Numbered from the stretch's first letter, positions 1-7,185 are shown. The stretch is DNA of 11,009 bases from Bacillota bacterium (GCA_030705745.1 JAUZPT010000059.1:1-11009), one strand, 5' to 3'. Notes: a model not told the origin generated them from the sequence alone. A program made the numbers and translations.

Positions 1-8
1 ATTTCAAC

Positions 9-90
9 TTCAAACGTGGGTAAATTGAGGCGAAACGTGGGTATTGAGTTTTCAAACGTGGGTAAATGGAGGCGAAACGTGGGTAAATCA
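9..90. repeat. 21-bp periodic direct repeats, possible IS21-type element end
   Basis: The 11-mer AAACGTGGGTA occurs four times, starting at 12, 33, 54 and 75, exactly 21 bp apart. There is also a 42-bp higher-order period: 9-43 and 51-85 match at 34 of 35 positions (only 26 versus 68 differs). The array stops at ...GTGGGTAAATCA (position 90), so on the minus strand it begins TGATTTACCCACG. Ends starting TG and ending CA, with several internal repeats of about 20 bp, are typical of IS21-family elements, whose transposase binds these repeats. By that reading the element lies to the left of the window and 90 is its last base. No transposase is visible, so this may instead be another intergenic repeat family. 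Positions 91-202 show nothing I can name. Confidence 0.45.
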
Positions 91-202
91 ATATTCCCCC
101 TCCCATAGGACTTGATTCGTGCCAGAAATGGGCTTGAAAACAAGGTTTGGCCAGGTCTATCAGCGAAAACCCTATATAACGCCAACGCACCCAACCCCAA
201 AC

Positions 203-240
203 AAAAAACCCTTTACCGATGCATAACCGGTAAAGGGTTT
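203..240 (-). terminator. Intrinsic terminator of prfB
   Basis: A perfect 13-bp stem pairs 206-218 with 228-240 around a 9-nt loop. Read on the minus strand it is followed by a run of T (complement of the A-run at 203-208). It begins 11 nt beyond the prfB stop codon. The plus-strand reading has no T-tract, so it works for minus-strand transcription only. Confidence 0.9.
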
Positions 241-250
241 CAACCTACTA

Positions 251-1355
251 TTAAAGCGACAATTTCGAGCGCAAATAGGCGTTGATGAAGGAATCCAGAT
301 CTCCGTCCATGACAGCTTGAACATTTCCGGACTCGGTGTTTGTACGGTGGTCCTTGACCATTGAGTATGGATGGAAAACGTAGGAGCGGATTTGGCTTCC
401 CCAACCGATTTCCTTCTGCTCGCCGCGAATTTCGAGCAGCTGTTTTTCCTGCTCTTCAATTTCTCGCTGATATAGTTTAGCTTTCAGCATTTTCATTGCG
501 TGTTCGCGGTTTTTGATTTGCGAGCGCTCCGACTGGCATGTGACGACGACGCCTGTCGGGGTATGCGTGATGCGGACGGCGGAATCCGTCGTGTTGATAT
601 GCTGTCCGCCCGCACCACTTGCACGGTACGTATCAATTTTCAAATCTTCAGTACGGATATCGACTTCAATATCATCGTTAAATTCCGGCATGACTTCACA
701 CGAAACGAAGGATGTATGGCGGCGCCCCGAAGAATCAAACGGTGAAATCCGGACAAGGCGGTGGACGCCTTTTTCAGCCTTCAAATAACCGTACGCATTA
801 TGGCCTCGAATTGCGAGCGTCACACTCTTAATTCCCGCCTCATCACCTGGTAGATAATCGAGCGTTTCCACCTTGAAGCCTTTCTTCTCCGCCCAGCGCG
901 TGTACATTCTCAGCAGCATCGATCCCCAATCCTGAGACTCTGTACCGCCCGCACCCGGATGGAGTTCCAAAATGGCATTATTTTTATCATATTCTTCACT
1001 CAGCAACAGTTGGAGCTCAAACTGATTGAGGCGCTCCGTCAATTCGAGGAGTTCCTTCTCAAGGTCCTCCTGCAATTCTGCATCGCTTTCCTCTTTTACG
1101 AGCTCATATGTTAACTCAATATTTTCAAACGATTCGAACAGATTGTAAAACTCATGAACTTGATCCTTTAAGCCATTCGCCTCGCTAATGACAGTTTGCG
1201 CGCTTTGCTGGTCATTCCAAAAATTCGGATGCAGCATATCGTCATCAAGCTGGGCAATCCGCGCTTCTTTGTTTTCTAGGTCAAAGAGACCCCCTGAAGT
1301 CCGCTAATTTCTTAGCTGTTTTTTCAAGCTCATTTCGAATATCTGATAATTCCAT
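251..1355 (-). CDS. prfB: Peptide chain release factor 2 (RF2), with programmed +1 frameshift
   Basis: RF2 reads UGA and UAA stop codons in the ribosomal A site and triggers release of the finished protein. The joined product is 367 residues, the usual RF2 length. It has 24 codons from ATG 1355-1353 ([12 protein letters not shown]...), an in-frame TGA at 1283-1281, then the +1 frame to the stop at 251. The stop-recognition tripeptide SPF is at residues 204-206 and the catalytic GGQ at 249-251 ([15 protein letters not shown]), both where E. coli RF2 has them. The start is supported by an AGGTGA ribosome site six bases upstream. The gene has its own promoter in the 163-bp gap after secA and its own terminator, so it need not depend on secA readthrough. 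An annotation that ignores the frameshift would call only residues 40-367, starting at MLHPNFWND (1237), or mark the gene as broken. Confidence 0.97.
1280..1295 (-). promoter_or_regulatory. prfB: prfB programmed +1 frameshift site
   Basis: On the minus strand the codons read AGG GGG TCT CTT TGA C. The internal Shine-Dalgarno AGGGGG (1295-1290) lies three bases before the slippery CTT (1286-1284), which is followed by the poorly terminating UGA-C context (1283-1280). This is the conserved RF2 autoregulation site: when RF2 is scarce, UGA is read slowly and the ribosome slips +1 from CUU to UUU, then reads GAC. Every expected element is present. Confidence 0.97.
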
Positions 1356-1426
1356 CTAAGTCACCTCTATAAAAATTTTCACATCGTCATATAGTTTATT
1401 CGTAAACGTTTAGTCTGCTATGAACC

Positions 1427-1455
1427 ATTATAACTTCAATACATCGCACATTCAA
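1427..1455 (-). promoter_or_regulatory. SigA-type promoter of prfB
   Basis: On the minus strand, -35 TTGAAT (1455-1450) is separated by 17 bp from a perfect -10 TATAAT (1432-1427). Transcription would begin near 1420 and give a leader of about 65 nt before the prfB ATG. It lies just beyond the secA terminator. Confidence 0.75.
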
Positions 1456-1462
1456 AACAAAG

Positions 1463-1498
1463 CAAAAGAGAGCCAGGCTTGTAGCCGGTTCTCTTTTG
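1463..1498 (-). terminator. Intrinsic terminator of secA
   Basis: A 12-bp stem (1463-1474 with 1487-1498, one G-U pair in one orientation) is extended by GGC/GCC across a single bulged A, with a 5-nt loop. It starts 20 nt past the secA stop. On the minus strand it is followed by the T-rich run TTTTGCTTTGTTTT. The plus-strand reading ends in TTTTGAAATT, which is weaker but might work in reverse. Confidence 0.8.
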
Positions 1499-1518
1499 AA
1501 ATTCCACCTGAGGAAAGT

Positions 1519-4032
1519 CTACTCCACTTTCCCGTGGCAGTTTTTGTACTTTTTGCCGCTGCCACAATGGCAAAGCTCGTTGCGGCCGAAATCCACAGTC
1601 TTCACCTTCGGCTTTTTCTTAACCTTCTCTCCGTCTTCCTTCGGATTGACAGCATGGCCTGTGGCTACTTCCTGACGCTCAAGATTATTGCGGATTTCTG
1701 CCTTCATGATGTAGAGCGCAGCTTCCTCTTCAATGGAAGTAATCATGCTTTCAAACATCGCGAATCCTTCATGCTGATATTCACGAAGCGGGTCGATTTG
1801 TCCATAAGCACGCAAATGAATTCCTTGGCGAAGCTGTTCCATCGCATCGATATGGTCGATCCATTTCGAGTCAACCGCACGAAGCACGATGACTTTTTCA
1901 AATTCACGCATTTGTTCAGAAGAAAGAATTTCTTCTCTTTCGTTATAAACCACCATTACTTTTTCAAAAATAATTTCGGTCATTTCTTCTGGATCTTTGC
2001 CCTTTAATTCGTCGGCTGCGATATCGCCTTCGTGCAGAAGGGTAGCATTCACATAGTCAATGATGCTTTGAAGATCCCATTCTTCTTCCTCTTCGTGTCG
2101 AGGGGTATGCACGTCGACCGCACGCTGGATCGTGCCGCGAATCATATTTTCGATAATTTCGCGAAGATTCTCGGACTCAAGCACTTCGTTTCGCTGATTA
2201 TAGATAATTTCGCGTTGCTGGCGAAGAACATCATCATATTGCAGCAATTGTTTACGAGCATCGAAGTTGTTGCCTTCAACGCGTTTCTGTGCAGATTCAA
2301 CTGCTCTTGAAACCATCTTGCTTTGAATTGGCTGGGAGTCATCCATGCCAAGGCGCTCCATCATCGTTTTCATATTATCCGAACCGAAGCGGCGCATTAA
2401 TTCATCTTCCATCGATAAATAGAACTGAGTAACCCCCGGATCTCCCTGTCGGCCAGAACGACCACGGAGCTGATTGTCGATGCGTCGGCTTTCATGGCGC
2501 TCCGTTCCGATAACAGCAAGGCCTCCTAAATCAATGACACCTTCCCCAAGCTTGATATCCGTACCACGTCCTGCCATGTTCGTCGCGATTGTCACCGAGC
2601 CGCTATGTCCGGCTTCCGCGATAATTTCCGCTTCACGAAAATGGTTTTTCGCATTCAGGACGTTGTGGCGGATGCCCTTTTTCGTCAAATATTTGGAAAT
2701 CAATTCGGACGTCTCAATCGCAACCGTACCGACAAGTACCGGCTGCCCTTTTTTGTGGCGCTCGGCAATGTCTTCGACGACTGCCTTAAATTTTCCGTCC
2801 ATCGATGCGAAAATCAAATCGGCACGGTCATCACGGACGATCGGTCGGTTCGTTGGAATAACAATAACATTCATATTATAAATATTGCGGAATTCTTCTT
2901 CTTCCGTCTTCGCTGTCCCAGTCATGCCTGAAAGCTTTTCATACATCCGGAAATAGTTCTGGAATGTAATCGTTGCAAGGGTCATGCTTTCATTTTGGAC
3001 TTCGAGTCCTTCCTTCGCCTCGATTGCCTGGTGCAAGCCCTCGCTGTAGCGGCGCCCCTTCATTAAACGGCCAGTAAATTGGTCAACAATGACGATTTCC
3101 CCATCCTGGACGACGTAATCGACATCCAAATGCATCGTTACGATCGCTTTAAGCGCTTGATTGATATGATGATTCAGCGTTACATGGGACATGTCAAACA
3201 AGTTCTCAATTCCAAATGCCCGTTCGGACTTGCTGATGCCTTCTTCCGTCAGCATGACACCTTTTGTTTTTTCATCGTACGTAAAATCCTCATCCTTTTT
3301 CAAAGTACGCACAAACGCGTTCGCCTGGATGTAAAGGGATGCTGATTTCTGAGCGGAACCCGAAATAATTAACGGTGTCCGCGCTTCATCGATCAAAATC
3401 GAGTCAACTTCGTCAATGACTGCATAAAAAAGCGGACGCTGAACCTTTTGTTCCTGATAAAGGACCATGTTGTCGCGCAAGTAGTCAAAACCAAATTCAT
3501 TGTTCGTTCCGTATGTAATATCACACGCATATGCTTCCTGCTTTTCTTCGCTAGTCATGCTGTTTAAATTCAAGCCGACCGTTAAGCCGAGGAATTCGTA
3601 CAGCTCGCCCATTTCTGTTGCGTCACGGCTTGCCAAATATTCATTGACTGTAACAACATGGACGCCTTTGCCAGAAATTGCATTCAAATATACTGGCATC
3701 GTAGCGGTCAGCGTTTTACCTTCACCTGTTTTCATCTCGGAAATATTACCTTCATGGAGAGAAGCTCCCCCCATCAATTGCACATGATACGGATACAAAC
3801 CGAGAACGCGGCGCGCACCTTCACGAACAACAGCGAATGCTTCGACAAGCAAGTCATCCAGTGTTTCACCATTTTGATAACGGCTTTTAAACTCTTCCGT
3901 TTTTTCGCGAAGCTGGTCATCCGACATTTTTTCCGTATCCGCAGCAAGCAACTCAATCTTTTCCGCCAGCCTTGTTAGCCTTTTTAATTCACGTTTATTT
4001 AAATCAAATACTTTATTTAAAATTCCAAGCAT
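1519..4032 (-). CDS. secA: Preprotein translocase motor ATPase SecA
   Basis: SecA drives unfolded secretory proteins through SecYEG at the inner face of the membrane, using ATP. The product is 837 residues, close to the 841 of B. subtilis. Walker A MKTGEGKT is at residues 100-107, the Walker B/DEAD-like motif DEVD at 207-210 followed by [15 protein letters not shown], and the helicase-type motif [10 protein letters not shown] lies in the second nucleotide-binding fold. The C-terminal zinc tail has C821, C823, C832 and H833 ([13 protein letters not shown]). I chose ATG 4032 (MLGILNKVF), which has AAGGAG upstream and fits family N-termini. An in-frame ATG at 4155 falls between the -35 and -10 of the likely promoter and so would not be transcribed. 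This SecA would export the secreted cytochrome and the other anchored proteins encoded divergently next door. In Bacilli hpf usually lies directly upstream; here it does not. Confidence 0.97.
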   Translation of the reverse strand: MLGILNKVFDLNKRELKRLTRLAEKIELLAADTEKMSDDQLREKTEEFKSRYQNGETLDDLLVEAFAVVREGARRVLGLYPYHVQLMGGASLHEGNISEMKTGEGKTLTATMPVYLNAISGKGVHVVTVNEYLASRDATEMGELYEFLGLTVGLNLNSMTSEEKQEAYACDITYGTNNEFGFDYLRDNMVLYQEQKVQRPLFYAVIDEVDSILIDEARTPLIISGSAQKSASLYIQANAFVRTLKKDEDFTYDEKTKGVMLTEEGISKSERAFGIENLFDMSHVTLNHHINQALKAIVTMHLDVDYVVQDGEIVIVDQFTGRLMKGRRYSEGLHQAIEAKEGLEVQNESMTLATITFQNYFRMYEKLSGMTGTAKTEEEEFRNIYNMNVIVIPTNRPIVRDDRADLIFASMDGKFKAVVEDIAERHKKGQPVLVGTVAIETSELISKYLTKKGIRHNVLNAKNHFREAEIIAEAGHSGSVTIATNMAGRGTDIKLGEGVIDLGGLAVIGTERHESRRIDNQLRGRSGRQGDPGVTQFYLSMEDELMRRFGSDNMKTMMERLGMDDSQPIQSKMVSRAVESAQKRVEGNNFDARKQLLQYDDVLRQQREIIYNQRNEVLESENLREIIENMIRGTIQRAVDVHTPRHEEEEEWDLQSIIDYVNATLLHEGDIAADELKGKDPEEMTEIIFEKVMVVYNEREEILSSEQMREFEKVIVLRAVDSKWIDHIDAMEQLRQGIHLRAYGQIDPLREYQHEGFAMFESMITSIEEEAALYIMKAEIRNNLERQEVATGHAVNPKEDGEKVKKKPKVKTVDFGRNELCHCGSGKKYKNCHGKVE

Positions 4033-4145
4033 GAACAAACGCTCCTTTTTAATGAAAAATAAGAAATTTCTTGTTGACCTAATTAAAAAAGATTCGCTTT
4101 CTAACAGCAGAATCCTTCCATTATTATTCGTTATTATCTCTTTCC

Positions 4146-4174
4146 ATCTTACCACTTCCGCTATGGAGTGACAA
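4146..4174 (-). promoter_or_regulatory. SigA-type promoter of secA
   Basis: On the minus strand, -35 TTGTCA (4174-4169) and -10 TAAGAT (4151-4146) are 17 bp apart. Transcription from about 4139 gives a leader of roughly 107 nt. I see no secretion-monitor style leader peptide in it. Confidence 0.7.
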
Positions 4175-4241
4175 CATATGTAAGACGTGTGGCAAAATTA
4201 ATCGACATCCCTTTTTCAAAAGATCCGATGAATAGGGATTG

Positions 4242-4255
4242 TGACATGATTGTCA
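4242..4255. promoter_or_regulatory. Inverted repeat, weak Fnr/CRP-like candidate
   Basis: TGACA (4242-4246) and TGTCA (4251-4255) form a perfect 5-bp inverted repeat with a 4-nt centre. Read in the Fnr/CRP frame it is TGTGA-N6-TGTCA at 4240-4255. The left half matches TGTGA fully and the right half matches TCACA at three of five bases. Fnr-type control would suit an anaerobic respiratory cluster, but the match is only partial. Confidence 0.2.
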
Positions 4256-4338
4256 AAAGTAAGACGTGAATTTTATTCATACTCGAATACATATGGTTAA
4301 TGGAGTCCCACCTCTGGAAGGAGGAGACTAGAAATTGC

Positions 4339-4353
4339 ATGAAATCGCTTTAT
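4339..4353. promoter_or_regulatory. cre-like site (possible CcpA binding)
   Basis: ATGAAATCGCTTTAT matches the degenerate cre consensus WTGNAANCGNWNNCW at all but one fixed position (A where C is expected at 14). It lies about 20 bp upstream of the candidate -35 at 4372. CcpA would link the cluster to carbon supply. A single degenerate match is weak evidence. Confidence 0.3.
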
Positions 4354-4355
4354 TT

Positions 4356-4379
4356 TGTATAAAAATTAATTTTTATACA
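4356..4379. promoter_or_regulatory. 24-bp perfect palindrome, candidate operator
   Basis: The half-site TGTATAAAAATT (4356-4367) is followed directly by its exact reverse complement (4368-4379). The palindrome overlaps the -35 of the candidate cluster promoter (4372-4377), which would suit a dimeric repressor. It is too AT-rich and lacks a T-tract of the right form to be a convincing terminator. I do not recognise the regulator; TGT...ACA outer ends are shared by several families. Confidence 0.5.
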
Positions 4380-4400
4380 CATTAACACTATTGTTATGAT
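4372..4400 (+). promoter_or_regulatory. Candidate promoter of the cytochrome cluster (extended -10)
   Basis: -35-like TTTATA (4372-4377, 4 of 6 bases) is 17 bp from -10 TATGAT (4395-4400, 5 of 6), which has the extended TGN element (4392-4394). The start would be near 4407, giving a leader of about 180 nt. The -10 is flanked by ATTAACA (4381-4387) and TGTTAAT (4400-4406), and the -35 lies inside the palindrome. Confidence 0.4.
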
Positions 4401-4492
4401 GTTAATCATCTGCCCTATTTATCAGCATTTGTACTGTATTTTCAATAAAAAATCAAAAAAAATCATTTGAAAAATTATTCACAAATTGTACA

Positions 4493-4520
4493 TTGGAAAA
4501 TACTCTCGCAATATTAGATA
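4493..4520 (+). promoter_or_regulatory. Alternative promoter candidate nearer the first cytochrome
   Basis: TTGGAA (4493-4498) and TAGATA (4515-4520) are 16 bp apart. The -10 is a modest match. It would start transcription near 4527, just before the AGAGAGG ribosome site of the 7-codon frame at 4541. Confidence 0.25.
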
Positions 4521-4540
4521 CTTACTTTAGAGAGGTTAAA

Positions 4541-4564
4541 ATGGAAAATAAAGTAGTTCCATAA
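4541..4564 (+). CDS. Possible 7-residue leader peptide before the first cytochrome
   Basis: ATG GAA AAT AAA GTA GTT CCA TAA is preceded by AGAGAGG with a good spacing to the ATG. It ends 24 nt before the GTG of the first cytochrome. Its well-placed ribosome site contrasts with the weaker GTG start downstream. It could be a leader for translational coupling or control, or simply chance; there is no sequence similarity I can point to. Confidence 0.2.
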   Translation: MENKVVP

Positions 4565-4588
4565 TCCGAAACAGAAAGGGTGAGCATC

Positions 4589-5962
4589 GTGGCCTTTTGG
4601 GGGAGAAAGAAAAATAGAGAGATAGATACAGAGACTCGGGAAAAGAAAAAGAAACCGGGCCTGTTACGAAGACTGTGGCGAACAGTCAGAAATGTAGACT
4701 GGAAAAATCCCGTTAATCGCTGGAAGCTTTTATTTGCATCACTTGTATTTTGCATTATCGCTTTTGGAGGAGGTTACGGAGTCCTATCCTATACGAACTC
4801 GCCAACGTTTTGCTCCAATTGCCATGAGATGACGGCAGAGTATACAACGTACACAGCCAGCGCCCACAACCAGATTAGCTGCGTACAATGCCATATCAAG
4901 CCAGGATTAGTGAACATGATGACGCACAAGGTGAAATCGCTGAAGGAAGTTTATTATCACGTCACAGGTGTACCTGACCAAATCGTGCAAACCGCGGACG
5001 AAGCCATTTCAAATGAAAACTGCTTACAATGCCATTCGAAGAATCGCTTAGTAACCGCATCGGGCGACTTAAAGGTTAACCATCAGGGACACATCAAACA
5101 AAACATCCCATGCATTACCTGCCACGAGGGTGTTGTTCATGCAAAGATAGCAGCCCGCGGGATCAACATTGAAAAAGACCTTGCCGATTGGAACCAGGCC
5201 AACGCTGAAAAATTGATTGAACAAAAATATTTACGCCCAAACATGGGAACCTGCATCGATTGCCATGACAAAGTAAACAAAGGCCAAAAGCCTTGGAAGG
5301 ATGTCACGTACAGTGTTCCTCCAAATCCAGAAGAAGCTCAAAAAACTGCAAGCGGCACCGCTGAAGTCGCCGCTACCGAAGCAACCAATCCAGCATCAAC
5401 ACCTGAAGAAGTAAAAGCTGCGAAGGATAAAAATACACAGGATATTATTTTACAAGCCATCGGCAAAGAAAAGAAAGATGTAAAGATTTCAATGGAATGC
5501 TCTACTTGCCACAAAGAAATTAAAGTCCCGAAATCGCACAAAATCGTTGCCTGGGATCAACAGCATGGTTCCACTGCAATCCAGCAACTTGATAAATGTG
5601 TAAACTGCCATCAGGATTCAAAATGGGAAAAAGAAATTCCAAAAGAAGACATCATGTCCCTTTTGAATATGGGAAGCCACAAAGTTAAATACACGCCTAA
5701 CATTACCGTCGTCAGAAACCAGGCTCGAATCAACAAGTTCTGCAGCACATGCCATGCCAATCGCCCTCCGGGACATATGGACAGTGATAAATGGCTGACA
5801 GCACACGCTCAGCATGCCAAAACAAACGATGACAAAGCAAAATGCTTCGTTTGCCATGACAAGGCAAAACCTACACCTGGATCAACCGACATCAAAGCGC
5901 CAACTGATGTTTATTGCCAATACTGCCATCGAACAGGCTTTAAAAATGAGAAAAAAAATTAG
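4589..5962 (+). CDS. Membrane-anchored decaheme NapC/NirT-like c-type cytochrome
   Basis: The product is 457 residues. A positively charged N-terminus (RKKNREID..., KKKKPGLLRRLWR) leads to one membrane helix at about 46-67, then FCSNCHEM, the NapC/NirT hallmark for a membrane quinol dehydrogenase cytochrome. Ten CXXCH heme sites follow at 75, 98, 145, 175, 222, 304, 337, 385, 419 and 443; none is CXXCK. Hemes 1-4 resemble the NapC fold. Between hemes 5 and 6 lies a Pro/Ala/Thr/Glu/Lys-rich stretch without hemes (about 245-285) that looks like a flexible linker, separating an N-terminal pentaheme part from a C-terminal pentaheme part. The likely role is to take electrons from menaquinol and pass them outward on the outer face of the membrane. 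I prefer GTG 4589, set five bases after AAAGGGTGA; GTG 4580 would add three residues but overlaps that ribosome site. It is the first gene of the cluster, 33 nt before the next. Confidence 0.9.
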   Translation: MAFWGRKKNREIDTETREKKKKPGLLRRLWRTVRNVDWKNPVNRWKLLFASLVFCIIAFGGGYGVLSYTNSPTFCSNCHEMTAEYTTYTASAHNQISCVQCHIKPGLVNMMTHKVKSLKEVYYHVTGVPDQIVQTADEAISNENCLQCHSKNRLVTASGDLKVNHQGHIKQNIPCITCHEGVVHAKIAARGINIEKDLADWNQANAEKLIEQKYLRPNMGTCIDCHDKVNKGQKPWKDVTYSVPPNPEEAQKTASGTAEVAATEATNPASTPEEVKAAKDKNTQDIILQAIGKEKKDVKISMECSTCHKEIKVPKSHKIVAWDQQHGSTAIQQLDKCVNCHQDSKWEKEIPKEDIMSLLNMGSHKVKYTPNITVVRNQARINKFCSTCHANRPPGHMDSDKWLTAHAQHAKTNDDKAKCFVCHDKAKPTPGSTDIKAPTDVYCQYCHRTGFKNEKKN

Positions 5963-5995
5963 ACAGTACCTGTCTTAAAACAGGAGGGACTCTAT

Positions 5996-7156
5996 ATGGA
6001 TGAGGAGCAAACAACGCTGCCGGCCCCTCCCCGTTTTCGGTATAAGTTAATCAAGGGTGTAACACTCATATTGTTGTTTCTGGTCGCTTTGTTTTCCGTC
6101 GGACTTTTCGGGCTTCATTCTACATCAAGTTCAACCTTCTGCGCATCCTGCCATGAAATGAAGCCGGAGTACTATACGCTGAAAGCTTCAGCCCACAGCG
6201 AGGTTGCCTGCGAAAGCTGTCATGTCGCACCAGGGGTCAATAACCTAGCAAAAGAAAAAGCAAACGGAATCGTCGAATTGATAAAAAAAGAAACAAACCA
6301 ATATTCAGCACCGATACAAATGCCGAAGGACATACCAAACTCCGCTTGTGAAAGTTGTCACAATATGCGAACTAGGCAGGTAACACCGTCCGGCGATATC
6401 ATCATCCCACACGGCAAGCATTTGGATAAAAACATTAAATGCGTCGAATGCCACAGCGGCGTAGCCCACGGGAAAATTGCCGAGCGCAATGTAACCTTTA
6501 AAACCGATTACTCCAAATGGGATGAAACGCTAGGCAAATCAATGATGAGCGACGTCAAATTCACAAGCCCTAAAATGGAAACCTGTATCGAATGCCATCA
6601 GGCCCGCGACGTTTCAACAGCTTGTAAAACGTGCCACACAACCGGAATGAAGCCGAAATCGCATTTGCAGCCAAACTTCAAAACCGGACTACATGGAAAA
6701 ATTGCCGAGAAGAACGTAAAAAAATGCCATAGCTGCCATCAATATATGTCAGACCAAGACATTCAGGGGTTGGAGGATACACCTGCTTCCCAGCAATTTT
6801 TAGCAGGAGGTAAGATTCAAAACCACTCGCTTCCGGCACAGGAATACGCAAAGGAAAATACATTCTGCAAAAATTGCCATATGCAAAGGCCACCAAGCCA
6901 TGTAAAAGGATTTGTTAACCTGCATGGGGCAATTGCTAAAAAAAGCACGCAAAAATGTCTTGCATGCCATGATTATTTGAATACCGGCTTCAACAAAACA
7001 ACCAACATCACCTGCAGCAGCTGTCATCCTGCGATGCATGCAGGCAACGACTTTAGGGCAAGACACCCTATTCCGTTACCTCCAGGCCAAAAGCCGATCG
7101 AAATGTGTTACACATGCCACAATAAACCGAAGTGTACATCCTGCCATAAACAATAG
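5996..7156 (+). CDS. Membrane-anchored dodecaheme NapC/NirT-like c-type cytochrome
   Basis: The product is 386 residues with one membrane helix at about 20-41 and a short cytoplasmic tail rich in Pro and Glu. It continues with TFCASCHEMKPEYYTLKAS, closely parallel to the first cytochrome. Twelve CXXCH sites lie at 49, 72, 118, 149, 197, 210, 244, 291, 321, 340, 371 and 380, one heme per 32 residues. Hemes 1-5 follow the order and spacing of the previous gene (23, 46, 31 and 48 residues here, 23, 47, 30 and 47 there), and both have the CXNCHMQRPPSH / CSTCHANRPPGH motif near heme 8, so the two probably arose by duplication. ATG 5996 has GGAGGG seven bases upstream. It probably forms a second step between the quinone pool and the outside, or a parallel route. 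A terminal reductase such as NrfA is unlikely because no CXXCK site is present. Confidence 0.9.
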   Translation: MDEEQTTLPAPPRFRYKLIKGVTLILLFLVALFSVGLFGLHSTSSSTFCASCHEMKPEYYTLKASAHSEVACESCHVAPGVNNLAKEKANGIVELIKKETNQYSAPIQMPKDIPNSACESCHNMRTRQVTPSGDIIIPHGKHLDKNIKCVECHSGVAHGKIAERNVTFKTDYSKWDETLGKSMMSDVKFTSPKMETCIECHQARDVSTACKTCHTTGMKPKSHLQPNFKTGLHGKIAEKNVKKCHSCHQYMSDQDIQGLEDTPASQQFLAGGKIQNHSLPAQEYAKENTFCKNCHMQRPPSHVKGFVNLHGAIAKKSTQKCLACHDYLNTGFNKTTNITCSSCHPAMHAGNDFRARHPIPLPPGQKPIEMCYTCHNKPKCTSCHKQ

Positions 7157-7185
7157 TACAAAAAAATTTAGATAGGAGGGCTTTT

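Larger units (their letters stand above)
4175..4588. other. Gene-free divergent regulatory region between secA and the cytochrome cluster
   Basis: No convincing long gene lies here. The sequence is AT-rich, with a strong concentration of symmetric motifs: TGACA-TGAT-TGTCA at 4242-4255, a 10-bp direct repeat GTAAGACGTG at 4180-4189 and 4259-4268, a cre-like site at 4339-4353, a perfect 24-bp palindrome at 4356-4379, ATTAACA/TGTTAAT at 4381-4387 and 4400-4406, and a long-range inverted repeat GTATTTTC/GAAAATAC (4436-4443 with 4496-4503). An isolated strong ribosome site (GGAGGAG, 4320-4326) precedes only tiny reading frames (TTG at 4335, 16 codons; ATG at 4339, 7 codons). The density of symmetry fits a tightly regulated promoter region for the cytochrome cluster. 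Confidence 0.6.

Noticed and set aside
9..90. CRISPR array
   Set aside because: The 21-bp period has no unique spacers: the interval between core copies is itself largely repeated, and no cas gene is present.
172..459. 95-codon minus-strand open frame
   Set aside because: It overlaps the prfB C-terminus in another frame and runs through the prfB terminator.
1238..1283. prfB as a frameshifted pseudogene
   Set aside because: The in-frame TGA is at the conserved programmed frameshift site and the rest of RF2 is intact.
1420..2007. 195-codon plus-strand open frame
   Set aside because: It lies antisense to the secA 3' end, with low-complexity Phe/His-rich content and no ribosome site; it is a shadow of secA.
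4033..4155. 41-residue N-terminal extension of SecA from ATG 4155
   Set aside because: That ATG lies inside the 17-bp spacer of the likely secA promoter, and the family N-terminus begins at MLGILNKVF with its own ribosome site.
4356..4379. Rho-independent terminator
   Set aside because: The palindrome has almost no G or C and no following T-run; an operator fits better.
4320..4385. Short genes after the GGAGGAG at 4320-4326 (16 and 7 codons)
   Set aside because: No support beyond the ribosome site; the frames are tiny, and the ATG spacing of about 14 nt is too long.
5996..7156. NrfA-type nitrite reductase
   Set aside because: All 12 sites are CXXCH; the CXXCK active-site heme and the NrfA layout are absent, while a NapC-type anchor is present.
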